64,000 nucleotides of DNA from NCBI GenBank assembly GCA_030431455.1, contig JAUIJE010000012.1:1-64000 (forward strand), written 5' to 3'. The notes below the pieces were generated by a model, which was given only the letters and a program-made list of their open reading frames with translations, had not been told where the DNA came from and did not search any database. This document shows, one piece after another, positions 17,165 through 28,061 of this stretch (position 1 is its first letter; the number at the start of each line of letters is the position of its first letter). A program made the position numbers and the translations under genes. The DNA comes from a bacterium (GTDB lineage Bacteria; Myxococcota; UBA727; JAUIJE01).

Positions 17165-18076
17165 ATGAACCGATTCACTCTTCCCTTCGTGTGTCTCGCG
17201 GTCGCCATTTGCAGTCCGCCGGTGGGGGCGCAGGACGCCACCCTCGCCGCCCCCGGTGACCTCAACGATCCCAGCGGTCCCAAAGCCACCGCCGACGTAG
17301 CCGCCACCCCGGTTCAGCCCGAGGAGCGGCCCACGCTGCTGGTCTACCAGTTCACCGGCAACGACGTGAAAGAGGGCGTGATTCGGGCCGCCACCGACTT
17401 CGCCGCGTCGGCGTTCAAGTCCACCGACCGCTTTGAGTTGCTGACCATGGCCGACGTCAACACCCTCGTCGAGATCGAGGGGGCCAAGCAAGCGATGGGC
17501 TGCGAGGAAGCCGGATGCATGGCTGAAATCGCCGGGGCGGTGGGGGCCGACTATGTGGCGGTGGGCGAGATCAACGCCGTGGGCGAGATCTTCGCCATCA
17601 AGCTGTCCATGCTTCACCCCGAGGACGCCAAGCTGGTGGGCATCGAGACCCTGAAGGTGTCGCGCATCGAGTTGGTGCCGGACCTGATGGCGGACGCGGC
17701 CAGCCGGTTGACCTACCTCGCGTTCGACGAGCCGGTGCCGCGGGCGTTGGCGGAGAAGCCGCGGGAGGTCATGGAGGACAACCGCGCGCGACGTCGCCGG
17801 GCCCGCGAGGCCCGGGAAGAAGACGAGGACAATGTGTTTGGCTCGATCATGTTCTACGGCGGCGCCACCGCGCTGGGCGTGACCACGGTGATGGCGGTGA
17901 TGGGGGCGACCGTGATCGGCATGTCACTGTATGCGGTGTTCACCCCCAGCACGAGCGGGTGGATGAAGCTGGCCGGCCGCTTCATCGGACCACTGTCCAT
18001 CTATGCCCTGGTGCCGGTGTTGGCCGCGGGGGCATTCGCCGGGACCTGTGCGGGGGTGGGCTATGTGGTCGAGTAA
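17165..18076 (+). CDS. Exported TolB/CsgG-like protein with C-terminal membrane segments
   Basis: 303 residues. An N-terminal signal peptide (MNRFTLPFVCLAVAICSPPVGA) is followed by a domain with the pattern of TolB-N/CsgG-like proteins of myxobacteria: LLVYQFTGNDV, the helix ending RFELLTMADVNTLVE, then GCEEAGCMAEIAGAVGADYVAVGEI. A charged region (RRRRAREAREEDED) precedes two hydrophobic segments (about 233-262 and 275-300). The start ATG is preceded by AGGAG. It overlaps the next gene by 14 bases, so the two are probably co-transcribed. The function is unknown; an envelope location is inferred. Confidence 0.6.
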   Translation: MNRFTLPFVCLAVAICSPPVGAQDATLAAPGDLNDPSGPKATADVAATPVQPEERPTLLVYQFTGNDVKEGVIRAATDFAASAFKSTDRFELLTMADVNTLVEIEGAKQAMGCEEAGCMAEIAGAVGADYVAVGEINAVGEIFAIKLSMLHPEDAKLVGIETLKVSRIELVPDLMADAASRLTYLAFDEPVPRALAEKPREVMEDNRARRRRAREAREEDEDNVFGSIMFYGGATALGVTTVMAVMGATVIGMSLYAVFTPSTSGWMKLAGRFIGPLSIYALVPVLAAGAFAGTCAGVGYVVE

Positions 18077-19493
18077 ACACGTCGCCGTTGTCCTCGTGGG
18101 CGTGGGGGCGTGGGCCCTGATCGCCTGCGAACCGTTCGCCTTCTTCGCCACCAACAACCCCTGCGAGGACGACAGCAACTGCCCCATCACCGACCAATGT
18201 CTGGCCGGGGTCTGCGTCAGCGCCCTGTACACCGGCGAAAGCTGCACCGTGAACGAGGACTGCAGCGACGGCCAGGGCTGCAACAACCTCGGCGACAGCC
18301 CGGACTTCCTTTGTTACCCGCTGAGCGCCGACGCCGAGTGCACCGCCGACGACGGGTGCACCGACGGCTTTGTCTGCTGGCTGGGCTCTTGCACCGACCC
18401 CGAGCTCTTCGCCCCCGACAACTGCACCTGGCACGAGGACTGCCCGGGGAGTTTTTGTATCCCCAACCAATCAAAATGCGCGAGCCCGGCGGTGTACGGC
18501 ACCTCGTTGGTCACCGACGACTACCTCTACATCGGCGATGAGGACGCGTTGGCCGACCTCCAGGGCTACGACACCATCGTGTCCGATTACGGCATCTACG
18601 TCGGCACCAACGCCAGCTCGAACCCGGCGGAGATCGACGTCGCCACCATCGACCTCGGCTCGGTCACCACCGTGTTCGGCGACCTCTACATCCAGAACCA
18701 AGACACCGCCACGGTGGTGAGCGGGGACAATCTCAAGACCATCCGCGGGAGCCTCTACATCCAGCAGAACAACGCGGTCACCACCATCAGCTTCCCCGCC
18801 CTCGAGGAGGTGCAGGAGTACTACGCGGACGGGAGCCCCGGCTATACATCATTGGACATCAGCGAGAACCGCCAGCTCGAGACCGTCTCGCTGCCTTCGC
18901 TGCAGACGCTGGCGTCGTTTACCCTCGACTACAACAGCGAAGGGGACGGGGCCACGTTCCCCGCGCCCTTGACCCTCTCTGCCCCCGGTCTCACCGACCT
19001 GACCTACTTCAGCGTCGGCTGCGACGACCCCTGTCCCGGGGTGGGGACGTTTGACCTGCAGGGGCTGACCTCGGTGACCAACAGCCTGGACATGGATTTC
19101 CCTGTGCTGCCCGACGTGGCGCTGTTCCCCCATCTCGTCGAGGTCGGGGGCCGCCTGTGGCTGCGCGACCTCAATGGCCCCACCACCCTCTCTTTCCCCG
19201 AGCTCGTCTCGGTGGGGGGCGACACCTGGGGCTTGACCGTGGCCAACTCGTCGACGCTGACCACCCTGAGCGCCCCGTTGCTCACCGCGGTGACCGGTCC
19301 CATCGAGATCACCTACAACGACGCGCTGTCGACGCTCAGCTTGCCGATGCTCACCGACGTGTCGACCTTTGACATCAGCGGCAACCCGATGCTCGACACC
19401 TGCGTGGTCGAGGACCTCGCTGACCAATGTGGCCTCCCGCCCGCGGACTACACCAACGACAACAACCTGGGCGAACCCAGCACCTGCTCCTGA
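18063..19493 (+). CDS. Lipoprotein with Cys-rich head and receptor L-domain-like repeats
   Basis: 476 residues. The signal peptide ends in a lipobox-like ALIAC (Cys22). Residues about 30-145 are Cys-rich with DxDCSxGQGC-like units. Residues about 150-465 repeat short strands of the type TTVFGDLYIQNQDTATVVSG and LETVSLPSLQTL, the layout of receptor L-domain or leucine-rich beta-solenoid proteins. It is probably anchored at the outer surface and binds something there. It starts inside the end of the preceding gene. It ends 21 bases from the convergent thioesterase stop. Confidence 0.7.
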   Translation: MWSSKHVAVVLVGVGAWALIACEPFAFFATNNPCEDDSNCPITDQCLAGVCVSALYTGESCTVNEDCSDGQGCNNLGDSPDFLCYPLSADAECTADDGCTDGFVCWLGSCTDPELFAPDNCTWHEDCPGSFCIPNQSKCASPAVYGTSLVTDDYLYIGDEDALADLQGYDTIVSDYGIYVGTNASSNPAEIDVATIDLGSVTTVFGDLYIQNQDTATVVSGDNLKTIRGSLYIQQNNAVTTISFPALEEVQEYYADGSPGYTSLDISENRQLETVSLPSLQTLASFTLDYNSEGDGATFPAPLTLSAPGLTDLTYFSVGCDDPCPGVGTFDLQGLTSVTNSLDMDFPVLPDVALFPHLVEVGGRLWLRDLNGPTTLSFPELVSVGGDTWGLTVANSSTLTTLSAPLLTAVTGPIEITYNDALSTLSLPMLTDVSTFDISGNPMLDTCVVEDLADQCGLPPADYTNDNNLGEPSTCS

Positions 19494-19514
19494 CCGGGCC
19501 CCCGCGTCACGCCC

Positions 19515-19967
19515 TCAGGGCTGGCGGGGCTCTTGGGCAAAGTCTTCGCGCATCTCGGCGGTGAGGCGGCGGGGTCGTCCGCTTTCGATGTCGATCAGCG
19601 CCCACAAGGTGGTGCAGGTCGCGACCTTGGCGTCATCTTTGTCTCGCACAATGACCGTGCACCGCGGTGACGAGGCCCCGCGCCAGCCGTCGACCCAGGT
19701 CCGGCAGGTCACCGCATCGCCGACCAACACCGGCGTGTAGTAAGTGATCTCGTGTTTGCGCACGACGAACACCGACCCCAACGCCTTGTACCGATCGAAG
19801 TCCCAGCCCACCGCCTCGGAGTGCGCGGTGGCCGCGTCCTGCACCCAACGCAGGTACACGATGTTGGAGACGTGGCCGAGCTCGTCGATGTCGCCGGCAC
19901 TGGCCACCAGCCGGTGCAGGTACACCGGGGACACCCCGTTGCGGTCGTCGAAGGCGGGTGCGGTCAC
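19515..19967 (-). CDS. 4HBT-family acyl-CoA thioesterase
   Basis: A 150-residue hotdog-fold protein. DELGHVSNIVYLRWVQDAATAHSEAVGWD is the 4-hydroxybenzoyl-CoA thioesterase signature region (the usual catalytic Asp is replaced by Asn/His context: HVSNIVY against HVNNxxY). It is followed by FVVRKHEITYYTPVLVGD and a C-terminal strand that ends in LWALIDIESGRPRRL. It probably hydrolyses an acyl-CoA in the cytoplasm. The GTG start overlaps the stop of the upstream YkvA-like gene (GTGA), so the two form a two-gene operon. Confidence 0.8.
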   Translation of the reverse strand: MTAPAFDDRNGVSPVYLHRLVASAGDIDELGHVSNIVYLRWVQDAATAHSEAVGWDFDRYKALGSVFVVRKHEITYYTPVLVGDAVTCRTWVDGWRGASSPRCTVIVRDKDDAKVATCTTLWALIDIESGRPRRLTAEMREDFAQEPRQP

Positions 19968-20440
19968 GCCGGCCCCGCGGCATCGACGATGCCGAGGTAG
20001 GCCTGGGCCGCCTCGAGCACCTTGGAGGGCACGTGCTCGGCGAGGTAGTCGAGATTCTCCGCCAGCCCGGCCATGACGTCGTAGGGCGTGGGGCCCTTCC
20101 AATGGGCGGCGAGGGTCGCGCGGGAGGTGTGGTGGCCGAGGTATTGGACCGCGCGGAAGGCGACCCACACGTCGTCGATCAGGCCCACCTCGGACTCGAT
20201 GTCGTCGCCGAGAAAATCCCGGTGTTCGGCCACGTAGAGCACCACCAGCGAGCACATGTGCCTGCATTCTTGGGGCAGGGCGAGATCGAACGCGGCCCGC
20301 CGGCAGAGGCGAAAGATCCACGGCAGCTCCTTGAGGAACTCCGCGGCCCGGTGGCCATACTTTTCGACGTACCGGTCGGGGGTGCTGGCCTTCAGTTCGA
20401 TGACGTCGGCGATGCGATCGAGTCCGTGGGTCTGCGACAT
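19964..20440 (-). CDS. Hypothetical protein, YkvA/DUF1232-like
   Basis: 158 residues, mostly helical. DFLGDDIESEVGLIDDVWVAFRAVQYL recalls the DUF1232 (YkvA) pattern of an acidic loop, then GxxDD, then a helix. No catalytic motif or clear membrane span is seen. The start is supported by TAGCGT 6 bases upstream of the ATG. It is coupled by a 4-base overlap to the thioesterase gene. The function is unknown. Confidence 0.55.
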   Translation of the reverse strand: MSQTHGLDRIADVIELKASTPDRYVEKYGHRAAEFLKELPWIFRLCRRAAFDLALPQECRHMCSLVVLYVAEHRDFLGDDIESEVGLIDDVWVAFRAVQYLGHHTSRATLAAHWKGPTPYDVMAGLAENLDYLAEHVPSKVLEAAQAYLGIVDAAGPA

Positions 20441-20484
20441 GGCCCGACGCTAGACCCAAATCCGCCATCCGCCAACCGCGGGTG

Positions 20485-20513
20485 GTGACAAGCCGGCGGC
20501 GGCCGGGGACAAT
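20485..20513 (+). promoter_or_regulatory. Sigma-70-like promoter of the ChaC-like gene
   Basis: GTGACA (20485-20490), 17 bases, then GACAAT (20508-20513). The ATG follows 6 bases later, so the transcript would be leaderless. Confidence 0.5.
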
Positions 20514-20519
20514 GCCGAC

Positions 20520-21053
20520 ATGGGCACGACGTGGGTGTTTGGCTACGGCTCGCTGGTGTTTCGACCGGGGTTCGCGTTCCTCGACCGGCAGCGGGCGGTG
20601 CTGCCCGGACACCGCCGGGTGTTTTTCCAGGGCTCACCCGACCACCGGGGGACCCCGGACGCCCCCGGGCGGGTGGTGACCCTGGAGCCTCACGCCGCCG
20701 GCGCGGTGGGGGGCATGTGTTTTTTGGTCGCCGAGGACGCGTTCGGCGCGGTCATCGACGCGCTCGACGAGCGGGAACAGGGCGGGTACGTCCGCGAAGT
20801 CATGCAGGTACATGGTGACGCGGGGCCGCTCTCGGCGTGGGTGTTCTACGCCACCCCCGACAACCCCCATTACCTCGGGCCCGCCAGCCCCGCGGCGATC
20901 GCGGCCCACGCCCATCGCGCGACCGGGCCAAGCGGGGCCAACCGGGAGTACGTCCTGCGGCTGGCCGCGTCGTTGCGCGACCTGGGCTTCGACGATGCCC
21001 ACGTCTTCGCGGTGGAGCGTGAGCTGTTGGCCCTAGGGGACGCCGGCGGGTGA
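20520..21053 (+). CDS. Gamma-glutamylcyclotransferase, ChaC-like
   Basis: A 177-residue protein of the GGCT fold. The substrate-binding loop is VFGYGSLVFRPGF (residues 6-18). A likely catalytic Glu lies in ALDEREQGGYVRE (about residues 81-93), and YVLRLAASLRDLGFDDAHV matches the C-terminal helix of ChaC enzymes (NxxYLxxL). ChaC-type enzymes split gamma-glutamyl peptides, mainly glutathione, to 5-oxoproline and Cys-Gly. It overlaps the convergent transglutaminase-like gene by 21 bases. The GCS2-like ligase at 25563 could belong to the same thiol metabolism. Confidence 0.85.
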   Translation: MGTTWVFGYGSLVFRPGFAFLDRQRAVLPGHRRVFFQGSPDHRGTPDAPGRVVTLEPHAAGAVGGMCFLVAEDAFGAVIDALDEREQGGYVREVMQVHGDAGPLSAWVFYATPDNPHYLGPASPAAIAAHAHRATGPSGANREYVLRLAASLRDLGFDDAHVFAVERELLALGDAGG

Positions 21054-21632
21054 GGCCAACGCGGCGATGAACGCCTCGCGCGCCGCCCACAATGCTTCTG
21101 CAGACAGGCCGTGGGCGGCGGCGTACTCGGACACGAACGCGCGGTGCCGTCGCGGCTTTTCTTCGATGACATCGTCGGGGGCGATGTGGACCTGGGACAG
21201 CTCCTCGCCGGGGCGCAGGGGCGGCTCATCGTCGGGGAAGGTCAGGTCCACCGGCTCGCCCGCGACGTCCACCCGGCAGTGGGCATCGATGATCACCGGC
21301 ACCCCATGGGCGGCCGCGGCCGCGGCCACCGCGGGTCCCACGGGGGGGGCCAGCGCGGTCATCACCAACACCAGGGCCACGTCGTCGAAACCCTGCTCGA
21401 GGGCGAGCTCCTTGAACGCGGCGTGCTTGGTGCTGCAGGTGCCCCGCCCGTCGAGCAACGGGGCGGAGAATGCCCGGCTGGTGCCCCGCCCGTAGGGCAG
21501 GGCGCGCAGATGCTCCGCGGCCGCGCCGAGGGTGCGCACCCCACGACCGAGCAGCTCGGTGGACACCCACCCCCCGGGCAAGAGAGGGCGGTCTCGCCAC
21601 CCGGAGGGGGCCTCGGTCGCGTCGTCGCTCAC
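21033..21632 (-). CDS. Hypothetical protein with transglutaminase-like Cys motif
   Basis: 199 residues. The only recognisable motif is GRGTCSTKHAAFKELALEQG (about residues 65-84), which has the Cys-x-x-Lys helix start seen in transglutaminase-like folds; VIIDAHCRVDVAG could supply a His. The rest is unassigned. The GTG start overlaps the nitrilase stop (GTGA), so it is translated from the nitrilase message. Its end overlaps the convergent ChaC-like gene. The function is not established. Confidence 0.5.
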   Translation of the reverse strand: MSDDATEAPSGWRDRPLLPGGWVSTELLGRGVRTLGAAAEHLRALPYGRGTSRAFSAPLLDGRGTCSTKHAAFKELALEQGFDDVALVLVMTALAPPVGPAVAAAAAAHGVPVIIDAHCRVDVAGEPVDLTFPDDEPPLRPGEELSQVHIAPDDVIEEKPRRHRAFVSEYAAAHGLSAEALWAAREAFIAALASPAGVP

Positions 21633-22501
21633 GGGAGCTGGCGCACGAGGTCGTCGTAGGAGTCGGGGCGGCGGTCGCGGTAGAACTGCCACGTGCGGCG
21701 GACCTCTTCGATCACGTCGAGGTCGAGCTCGGCCACGACGATCTCGTCCTGGTCCCGGCTCCCCATCGCCACCATCTGCCCCCGCGGGTCACAGAAATAG
21801 CTCTGCCCGTAAAACTCCCCGATGCTCCAGGGGGCCTCGGTGCCGACGCGGTTGGACGCGCCGATGTAGTAGCCGTTGGCCACCGCGTGGGCGGGCTGCT
21901 CGAGCTTCCACAGATACTCGGAAAGCCCCGCCACCGTGGCCGACGGGTTGAACACGATCTCGGCGCCGTGCAGGCCGAGCAGCCGGGCGCCTTCGGGGAA
22001 GTGGCGGTCGTAGCAGATGTACACCCCCACGGTGGCGTACTTGGTCTGAAACACTGGATAGCCGAGGTTGCCCGGTTTGAAGAAGAACTTCTCCCAGAAG
22101 CCGTTGGTCTGGGGAATGTGGTTCTTTCGGTACTTGCCGAGGTAGGTGCCGTCGGCGTCCACCACCGCGGCGGTGTTGTAGTACACGCCGGCTTGGGCCC
22201 GCTCGTAGATGGGGATCACCATGGCCATGTCATACTGCTTGGCGATCTTCGAAAGCTCGTCGACGGTGGGGCCGGGAATGGACTCGGCGGTGTCGCACCA
22301 CTTCGCGTCCTGGCTGGGGCAGAAGTAGGGGGTGTTGTAGACCTCTTGCAGGCACAGGATCTGAACGCCCTTTTTGCCCGCCTCGTGGATCAGCGGAAGG
22401 TGCTTTTCGTGCATAGCGTCGCGCACCTTGAGCACGTCGGCGCCGTCTTCGTTGAGGGGGTTGCTGCATTGAATCAGACCGCACGTGACCTTGCGTGGCA
22501 T
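21629..22501 (-). CDS. Nitrilase-superfamily amidohydrolase, beta-ureidopropionase-like
   Basis: 290 residues, typical for the family. The catalytic triad is visible as Glu in LCLQEVYNTPYF, Lys in YRKNHIPQTNGFWEKFFF and Cys in VGVYICYDRHFPEGAR. The sequence around the triad (CLQEVYN, ICYDRHFPE) is like beta-ureidopropionase/N-carbamoyl amidases, which hydrolyse N-carbamoyl-amino acids or amides to acid, ammonia and CO2. No dihydropyrimidinase gene is nearby, so the pyrimidine pathway is not supported by context. A GGGAG ribosome site precedes the ATG. It is first in a pair with the transglutaminase-like gene. Confidence 0.87.
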   Translation of the reverse strand: MPRKVTCGLIQCSNPLNEDGADVLKVRDAMHEKHLPLIHEAGKKGVQILCLQEVYNTPYFCPSQDAKWCDTAESIPGPTVDELSKIAKQYDMAMVIPIYERAQAGVYYNTAAVVDADGTYLGKYRKNHIPQTNGFWEKFFFKPGNLGYPVFQTKYATVGVYICYDRHFPEGARLLGLHGAEIVFNPSATVAGLSEYLWKLEQPAHAVANGYYIGASNRVGTEAPWSIGEFYGQSYFCDPRGQMVAMGSRDQDEIVVAELDLDVIEEVRRTWQFYRDRRPDSYDDLVRQLP

Positions 22502-22586
22502 GTGTCTCCCGGAGCGTTTGGAGGTGAAAAGCCCGTCTACCCCACGCCCCCCGAGATGAAAACGCGGGGGGCCCGGTCGTCGACGA

Positions 22587-24665
22587 TCAAGGGCCGGCGT
22601 CGAGGTTTTGTTGGATCTCGGCCGGGCTCAACGCGCGACAGTAGCCGGCCACGAGGTAGAGGGTCCCGGCCCAGGCCCGGCTCGGCTTGTTGGGGGCCTC
22701 TTCTTCCCCGATGAGCAAACGCTGGGATTCGTCCCAGGTGGAGAGGTCGCCGGCCCAGGTCACGCTTTGTTGGAGCAGACCGTCCAGGTACAGCGAGAGG
22801 GTCCCGGCCCCGAAGGTGGCCACGACGTGGTGCGGGGTGGTGGCGGGCACGTCGATGCCCATCCGCGGGCGGTAGGCGTCCGCGGTGCTGGTGCCGTTGT
22901 CGTCGGTTTCGGTGGTGCGCAGCCGGATGAGGGTTTGGTCCGGCGGGGCCGCTCCCGGGATGTGGTCCTGCCCGAGGGTGAAGTTGCGGTAGGCCGAGTC
23001 GGTGCTCATCGACACGATGCGGGCCGGGCCGGTGAGGTAAGGGGTGTGGAACAGCACCCAGGCCTCGACGGTGAACGCCCCCGCCGCGGCGCAGTCGGTG
23101 GCCACCCGGCTCGCGGGTTCGGTGGTGGCGAGGCGGGCGTTGCCGGTGATGGACAGGCCGCCTTCGGTCCAGCGCACCGCGTTGCCGTCGTCGATGACGA
23201 GGTCGAGCGCGGGGGTGAGCCCCGACAGGTCGCCGACCACCGCGCCTTGCCCCTCGTCGAAGGCGTACAAAAACACCGGGTCGGGGGCGCGCGCGGCGAG
23301 GTTGCTCGGGCCGAGCGGGGGCGCCGCGGGGGGGCCGACCACGAGCAAGGTGCCGGTCATGGCCCGGGCGGTGAGCCGGGCGTGGGCGGGCCCGTGGTAG
23401 ACCGGGCCGAGGCGCAGCTCGTCGATGGTGCCGACGAAGGAGCGGGCGAACTGTGCCGCGGTGGCGGTGGGGTTGACCGGGGCGGTGGGCTGGCCGGCCA
23501 CGTGGGTGTCGTCGAGCCAGAGGTCGAGGGTGTCGGGGCCGTTGCTCTCAAAGCGCACGTAGTGATGGGGCAGGGCGGGGTCGATCTCGAGGCTCTCGCT
23601 CATCAGGGTGGTCTGCAGCGCGGGGTCGGCCTCGTCGGCGTCGACGGCCACGAAGGTCACGAGGTTGGGGTCCTCGATGCGGACGCCGACTTTGGGATCC
23701 GGCCCCGGCACGCGTTCGAAGATGTTGAGCGGTCCCGGGGGGGCGGAGAAGTCGCCCGCCACCACCGCCTCGATGTTGTACTCGCCGGCGGGGAAGGCGT
23801 CCTGGGACAAGCTGGGGATGTCGATGACCCGGTTGGTGTTGCGCTCGACCAGGGTGAGCCCGGGGCCGAACACCCCGTCGTCGAGCTCGGTCTGCTGCGG
23901 CTGCGCCAATGTCGCAGCATGGGGCTCGGCGGTGCTGTCGGTGTAGGCGCCGGCGCTGCCCCCTTCGGACAGGTGCAAGACCAGGTCATAGTCGGTCCAC
24001 ACCGCGGACGGGTCGGGGCCCGCGCCGGGGGCGGGGTTGTCGTAGTACAGCCAGAGGCCCTGGGCGCTGTCTTGGGCGCGCACGGTGGCGACCTTGACCC
24101 AGGCCAGGCCCCCGGTGGCGGCGTTGAACGGCTCGTCCCACTCGTGGGGCAGGACCGTGAGGTCGTCGTCGACGAAGCGCACGTCGGCCCCGTCGGGCGC
24201 GACCCGGTCAAGCGCGACCCAGGTGTCGTCGACGCGCACCGGCACGATCACGTCCGTGGCCCCCGCCGCGCCTTGCACATTGGACAGGCGCAACCGGCTG
24301 CGGGCCCCAAAGTCCGGGTCCCACCAATCCGGGGGCAACACCCCCCCGTCGGGACCGCCCCCGTCGAGCACCCCAGCGTCGCCATCGCCATCCCCATCGC
24401 CGTCGCCGTCGCCGTCGCCATCGCCGTCCCCGCCCCCGTCGAGCACGCCGGCGTCGCCATCGCCATCCCCATCGCCGTCGCCGTCGCCGTCGCCATCGCC
24501 GGCCACCGCCACACAGAACCCGATCAACGGGTCACAGGTCTCGGTGGCCGCGCAGTCGGCGTCGACGTCACAGGGACTGCGGTTTTCGGTGAGCGTGGTG
24601 GGGCACGAGCCGGCGCCACACAACAGCGCCAACGCGACCAACAGGGTGGCGCGGACCTCGGTCAT
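22587..24665 (-). CDS. Surface lipoprotein with Asp-Gly repeats, DUF2341- and LamG-like domains
   Basis: 692 residues. The signal peptide ends in GAGSC (lipoprotein Cys20). A short Cys-rich unit (CDVDADCAATETCDP) precedes two Asp-Gly repeat blocks (about residues 55-95) separated by AGVLDGGG. The DUF2341-like part is about 118-240 (WLYYDNPAPGAG) and LamG/concanavalin-like domains follow (about 250-420 and 450-690; VEAWVLFHTP). It resembles the product at 41165 in domain order. It probably sits on the cell surface and binds glycans or Ca2+; that is inference. TAGGAT lies 6 bases before the ATG. Confidence 0.75.
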   Translation of the reverse strand: MTEVRATLLVALALLCGAGSCPTTLTENRSPCDVDADCAATETCDPLIGFCVAVAGDGDGDGDGDGDGDGDAGVLDGGGDGDGDGDGDGDGDGDGDAGVLDGGGPDGGVLPPDWWDPDFGARSRLRLSNVQGAAGATDVIVPVRVDDTWVALDRVAPDGADVRFVDDDLTVLPHEWDEPFNAATGGLAWVKVATVRAQDSAQGLWLYYDNPAPGAGPDPSAVWTDYDLVLHLSEGGSAGAYTDSTAEPHAATLAQPQQTELDDGVFGPGLTLVERNTNRVIDIPSLSQDAFPAGEYNIEAVVAGDFSAPPGPLNIFERVPGPDPKVGVRIEDPNLVTFVAVDADEADPALQTTLMSESLEIDPALPHHYVRFESNGPDTLDLWLDDTHVAGQPTAPVNPTATAAQFARSFVGTIDELRLGPVYHGPAHARLTARAMTGTLLVVGPPAAPPLGPSNLAARAPDPVFLYAFDEGQGAVVGDLSGLTPALDLVIDDGNAVRWTEGGLSITGNARLATTEPASRVATDCAAAGAFTVEAWVLFHTPYLTGPARIVSMSTDSAYRNFTLGQDHIPGAAPPDQTLIRLRTTETDDNGTSTADAYRPRMGIDVPATTPHHVVATFGAGTLSLYLDGLLQQSVTWAGDLSTWDESQRLLIGEEEAPNKPSRAWAGTLYLVAGYCRALSPAEIQQNLDAGP
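24378..24500 (-). repeat. Hexanucleotide repeats coding for Asp-Gly
   Basis: Runs of the unit GATGGC/GACGGC in two blocks separated by a short spacer. The unit is a multiple of three, so slippage would change protein length but not frame. A related run lies at 41511-41655. Confidence 0.85.
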
Positions 24666-24671
24666 GACCCG

Positions 24672-24677
24672 ATCCTA
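24672..24677 (-). promoter_or_regulatory. -10-like element of the LamG lipoprotein gene
   Basis: TAGGAT on the minus strand, 6 bases upstream of the ATG at 24665, giving a probable leaderless start. Confidence 0.4.
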
Positions 24678-24760
24678 CATGGGACCCCGGCGGCGCCGAA
24701 CGGCTTTTTCTCCCCGTGCTTTCAGTGGTTTGCGCGACTCGCTCGGACTAGCATGCACCG

Positions 24761-25480
24761 GTGCTGTGCGCGTTGGTGTTCGCTGCGATGTCCTTGCCCG
24801 CCGGCTTGCCCGACGAGGCCCCGGGGGCTCGCGGACCCGCACCCGGCGCGGTGGCGGCCGATGACCACGCCGCTCCCGTCGACGAAGAGACCGCGGCCCT
24901 GTTGCGCTCGCCGTGGACCGAAGACCTCGGCCTCGTCGCGGTGGAGCTGGCGGGGGCGACCTGCGGCGGGCTGGCCCTGGCGCCTTTCCACCTGGTGTTG
25001 ACCTACGCGACCTGCGGCTGCTGGAGCGGCGTCGTGCTCCCGTTGATCCTCGGCTACAGCGTCGGCGTCACCCACAACCTCAACACGACCTGGCAGAGCG
25101 CGGCGTTGTGGCCGATGCTCGGCGCGGTCGCGGTCTCCGCGACCTGGACGCTGGTGGTCACCGCGGTGTCGATCGCCTTGCTCTTTCCCCTCACCGCCGC
25201 CCAGGGGGGCAGCAACAGCGGCCTGCCGATCCCGCCCCGGGCCGATGCGGTGGCGCGGCTGGCGTTGCCAGGGGTGTTCGGCGCGGCGGTGTTTTCCCTC
25301 ATGCTGTCCCCGTTGTTGTCGATGATGGGCGCGATCACCGCGTACAACATCACCGCCGAGGTCGGCGCCGAGGACTCGACGACCCCGTTGGTGCCCGAGG
25401 TCTGGCCCTGGGATCCGCCCCCGGACGCGGCGCGGCCGCGCGGCACCGCAGGCCGCGCCGTCGAGGCGACCCGCTACTGA
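24761..25480 (+). CDS. Hypothetical membrane protein
   Basis: 239 residues. A possible signal segment (LCALVFAAMSLPAGLP) is followed by a loop. Three to four hydrophobic helices span about 58-82, 85-100, 112-142 and 168-198. The C-terminal tail is Pro- and Arg-rich. No family is recognised. The GTG start is chosen because TAGCAT lies 6 bases upstream, as for other genes here. It is divergent from the LamG lipoprotein gene and followed by a GC-rich hairpin. Confidence 0.6.
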   Translation: MLCALVFAAMSLPAGLPDEAPGARGPAPGAVAADDHAAPVDEETAALLRSPWTEDLGLVAVELAGATCGGLALAPFHLVLTYATCGCWSGVVLPLILGYSVGVTHNLNTTWQSAALWPMLGAVAVSATWTLVVTAVSIALLFPLTAAQGGSNSGLPIPPRADAVARLALPGVFGAAVFSLMLSPLLSMMGAITAYNITAEVGAEDSTTPLVPEVWPWDPPPDAARPRGTAGRAVEATRY

Positions 25481-25494
25481 GCCAGCGCGGGGCC

Positions 25495-25509
25495 GGGGCG
25501 GCCCGCCCC
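25495..25509 (+). terminator. GC-rich hairpin after the membrane protein gene
   Basis: GGGGCGGCCCGCCCC, a perfect inverted repeat 14 bases past the stop at 25480. There is no U-tract directly after it. Confidence 0.3.
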
Positions 25510-25562
25510 TCGGTCGGTCGAACGCTTCCCAACCGATCAAAAAATGCGGCATAACCCCGCTC

Positions 25563-27476
<1,914 letters not shown>

Positions 27477-27575
27477 GCGTACATCGCGTACTTTTGCCTA
27501 CGTGGGTGTGATCAATTCCCTTGGAAAATCGGTGACACACGGGCGGCGCGCGCGGGAGGGCGATAGACTGCAGGT

Positions 27576-28061
27576 GTGCATCCCATGGTTCACTCGCGCA
27601 AAATGAACGGCCCGCAGACCTCCACCGCGGCCTTCGCGGTGTCGCGGTATGTGCCCCTCGGACGCACCCTGCAGCGCGCCACCGACGAGGTCATCGCCGA
27701 CCTGGTGCGGTACCGGCGGGTGGCGGCGCGGGCCCAGGGCTGGATGGCGCTGGCGTTTGTGGGCGCGACCTTCGGCGGCATCATGGCGTTGAGCTTGGTG
27801 CTGCGCGCGGACTTGTTGCTCGGGGTGGTCGCGGCGTTGGTGGCGCTGGTCTCGGTGGGCACCGGGTTTCTCGTCGAGCGCGCGTCCCAGGAGATCTTTT
27901 TCCGCCGGGGCCTGACCCGCGGGTTGAGCCAAGAAGCGTGCGAACAACTTTATGAACTGTCCCGGGGTGTCGATGGGTACATCGACGTCCTCAACTCGTG
28001 CGGGGCCCCGCCGAGCGACCACGACCTGGCCACCTTTGTGTGCCCCGACCGGACCTGTTGA
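27576..28061 (+). CDS. Hypothetical membrane protein (two TM helices)
   Basis: 161 residues. A soluble head is followed by two adjacent hydrophobic helices (about residues 57-78 and 80-100; WMALAFVGATFGGIMAL, LLGVVAALVALVSVGTGFLV) and a cytoplasmic-looking tail. No family is recognised. GTG 27576 is preferred over ATG 27585 because TAGACT lies 6 bases before it, the spacing seen at other leaderless starts. Its stop overlaps the next ATG by one base (TGATG). Confidence 0.5.
   Translation: MHPMVHSRKMNGPQTSTAAFAVSRYVPLGRTLQRATDEVIADLVRYRRVAARAQGWMALAFVGATFGGIMALSLVLRADLLLGVVAALVALVSVGTGFLVERASQEIFFRRGLTRGLSQEACEQLYELSRGVDGYIDVLNSCGAPPSDHDLATFVCPDRTC

Noticed and set aside
24378-24500. CRISPR-like array
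   Set aside because: The repeat unit is 6 bases, without spacers, and encodes Asp-Gly in frame.
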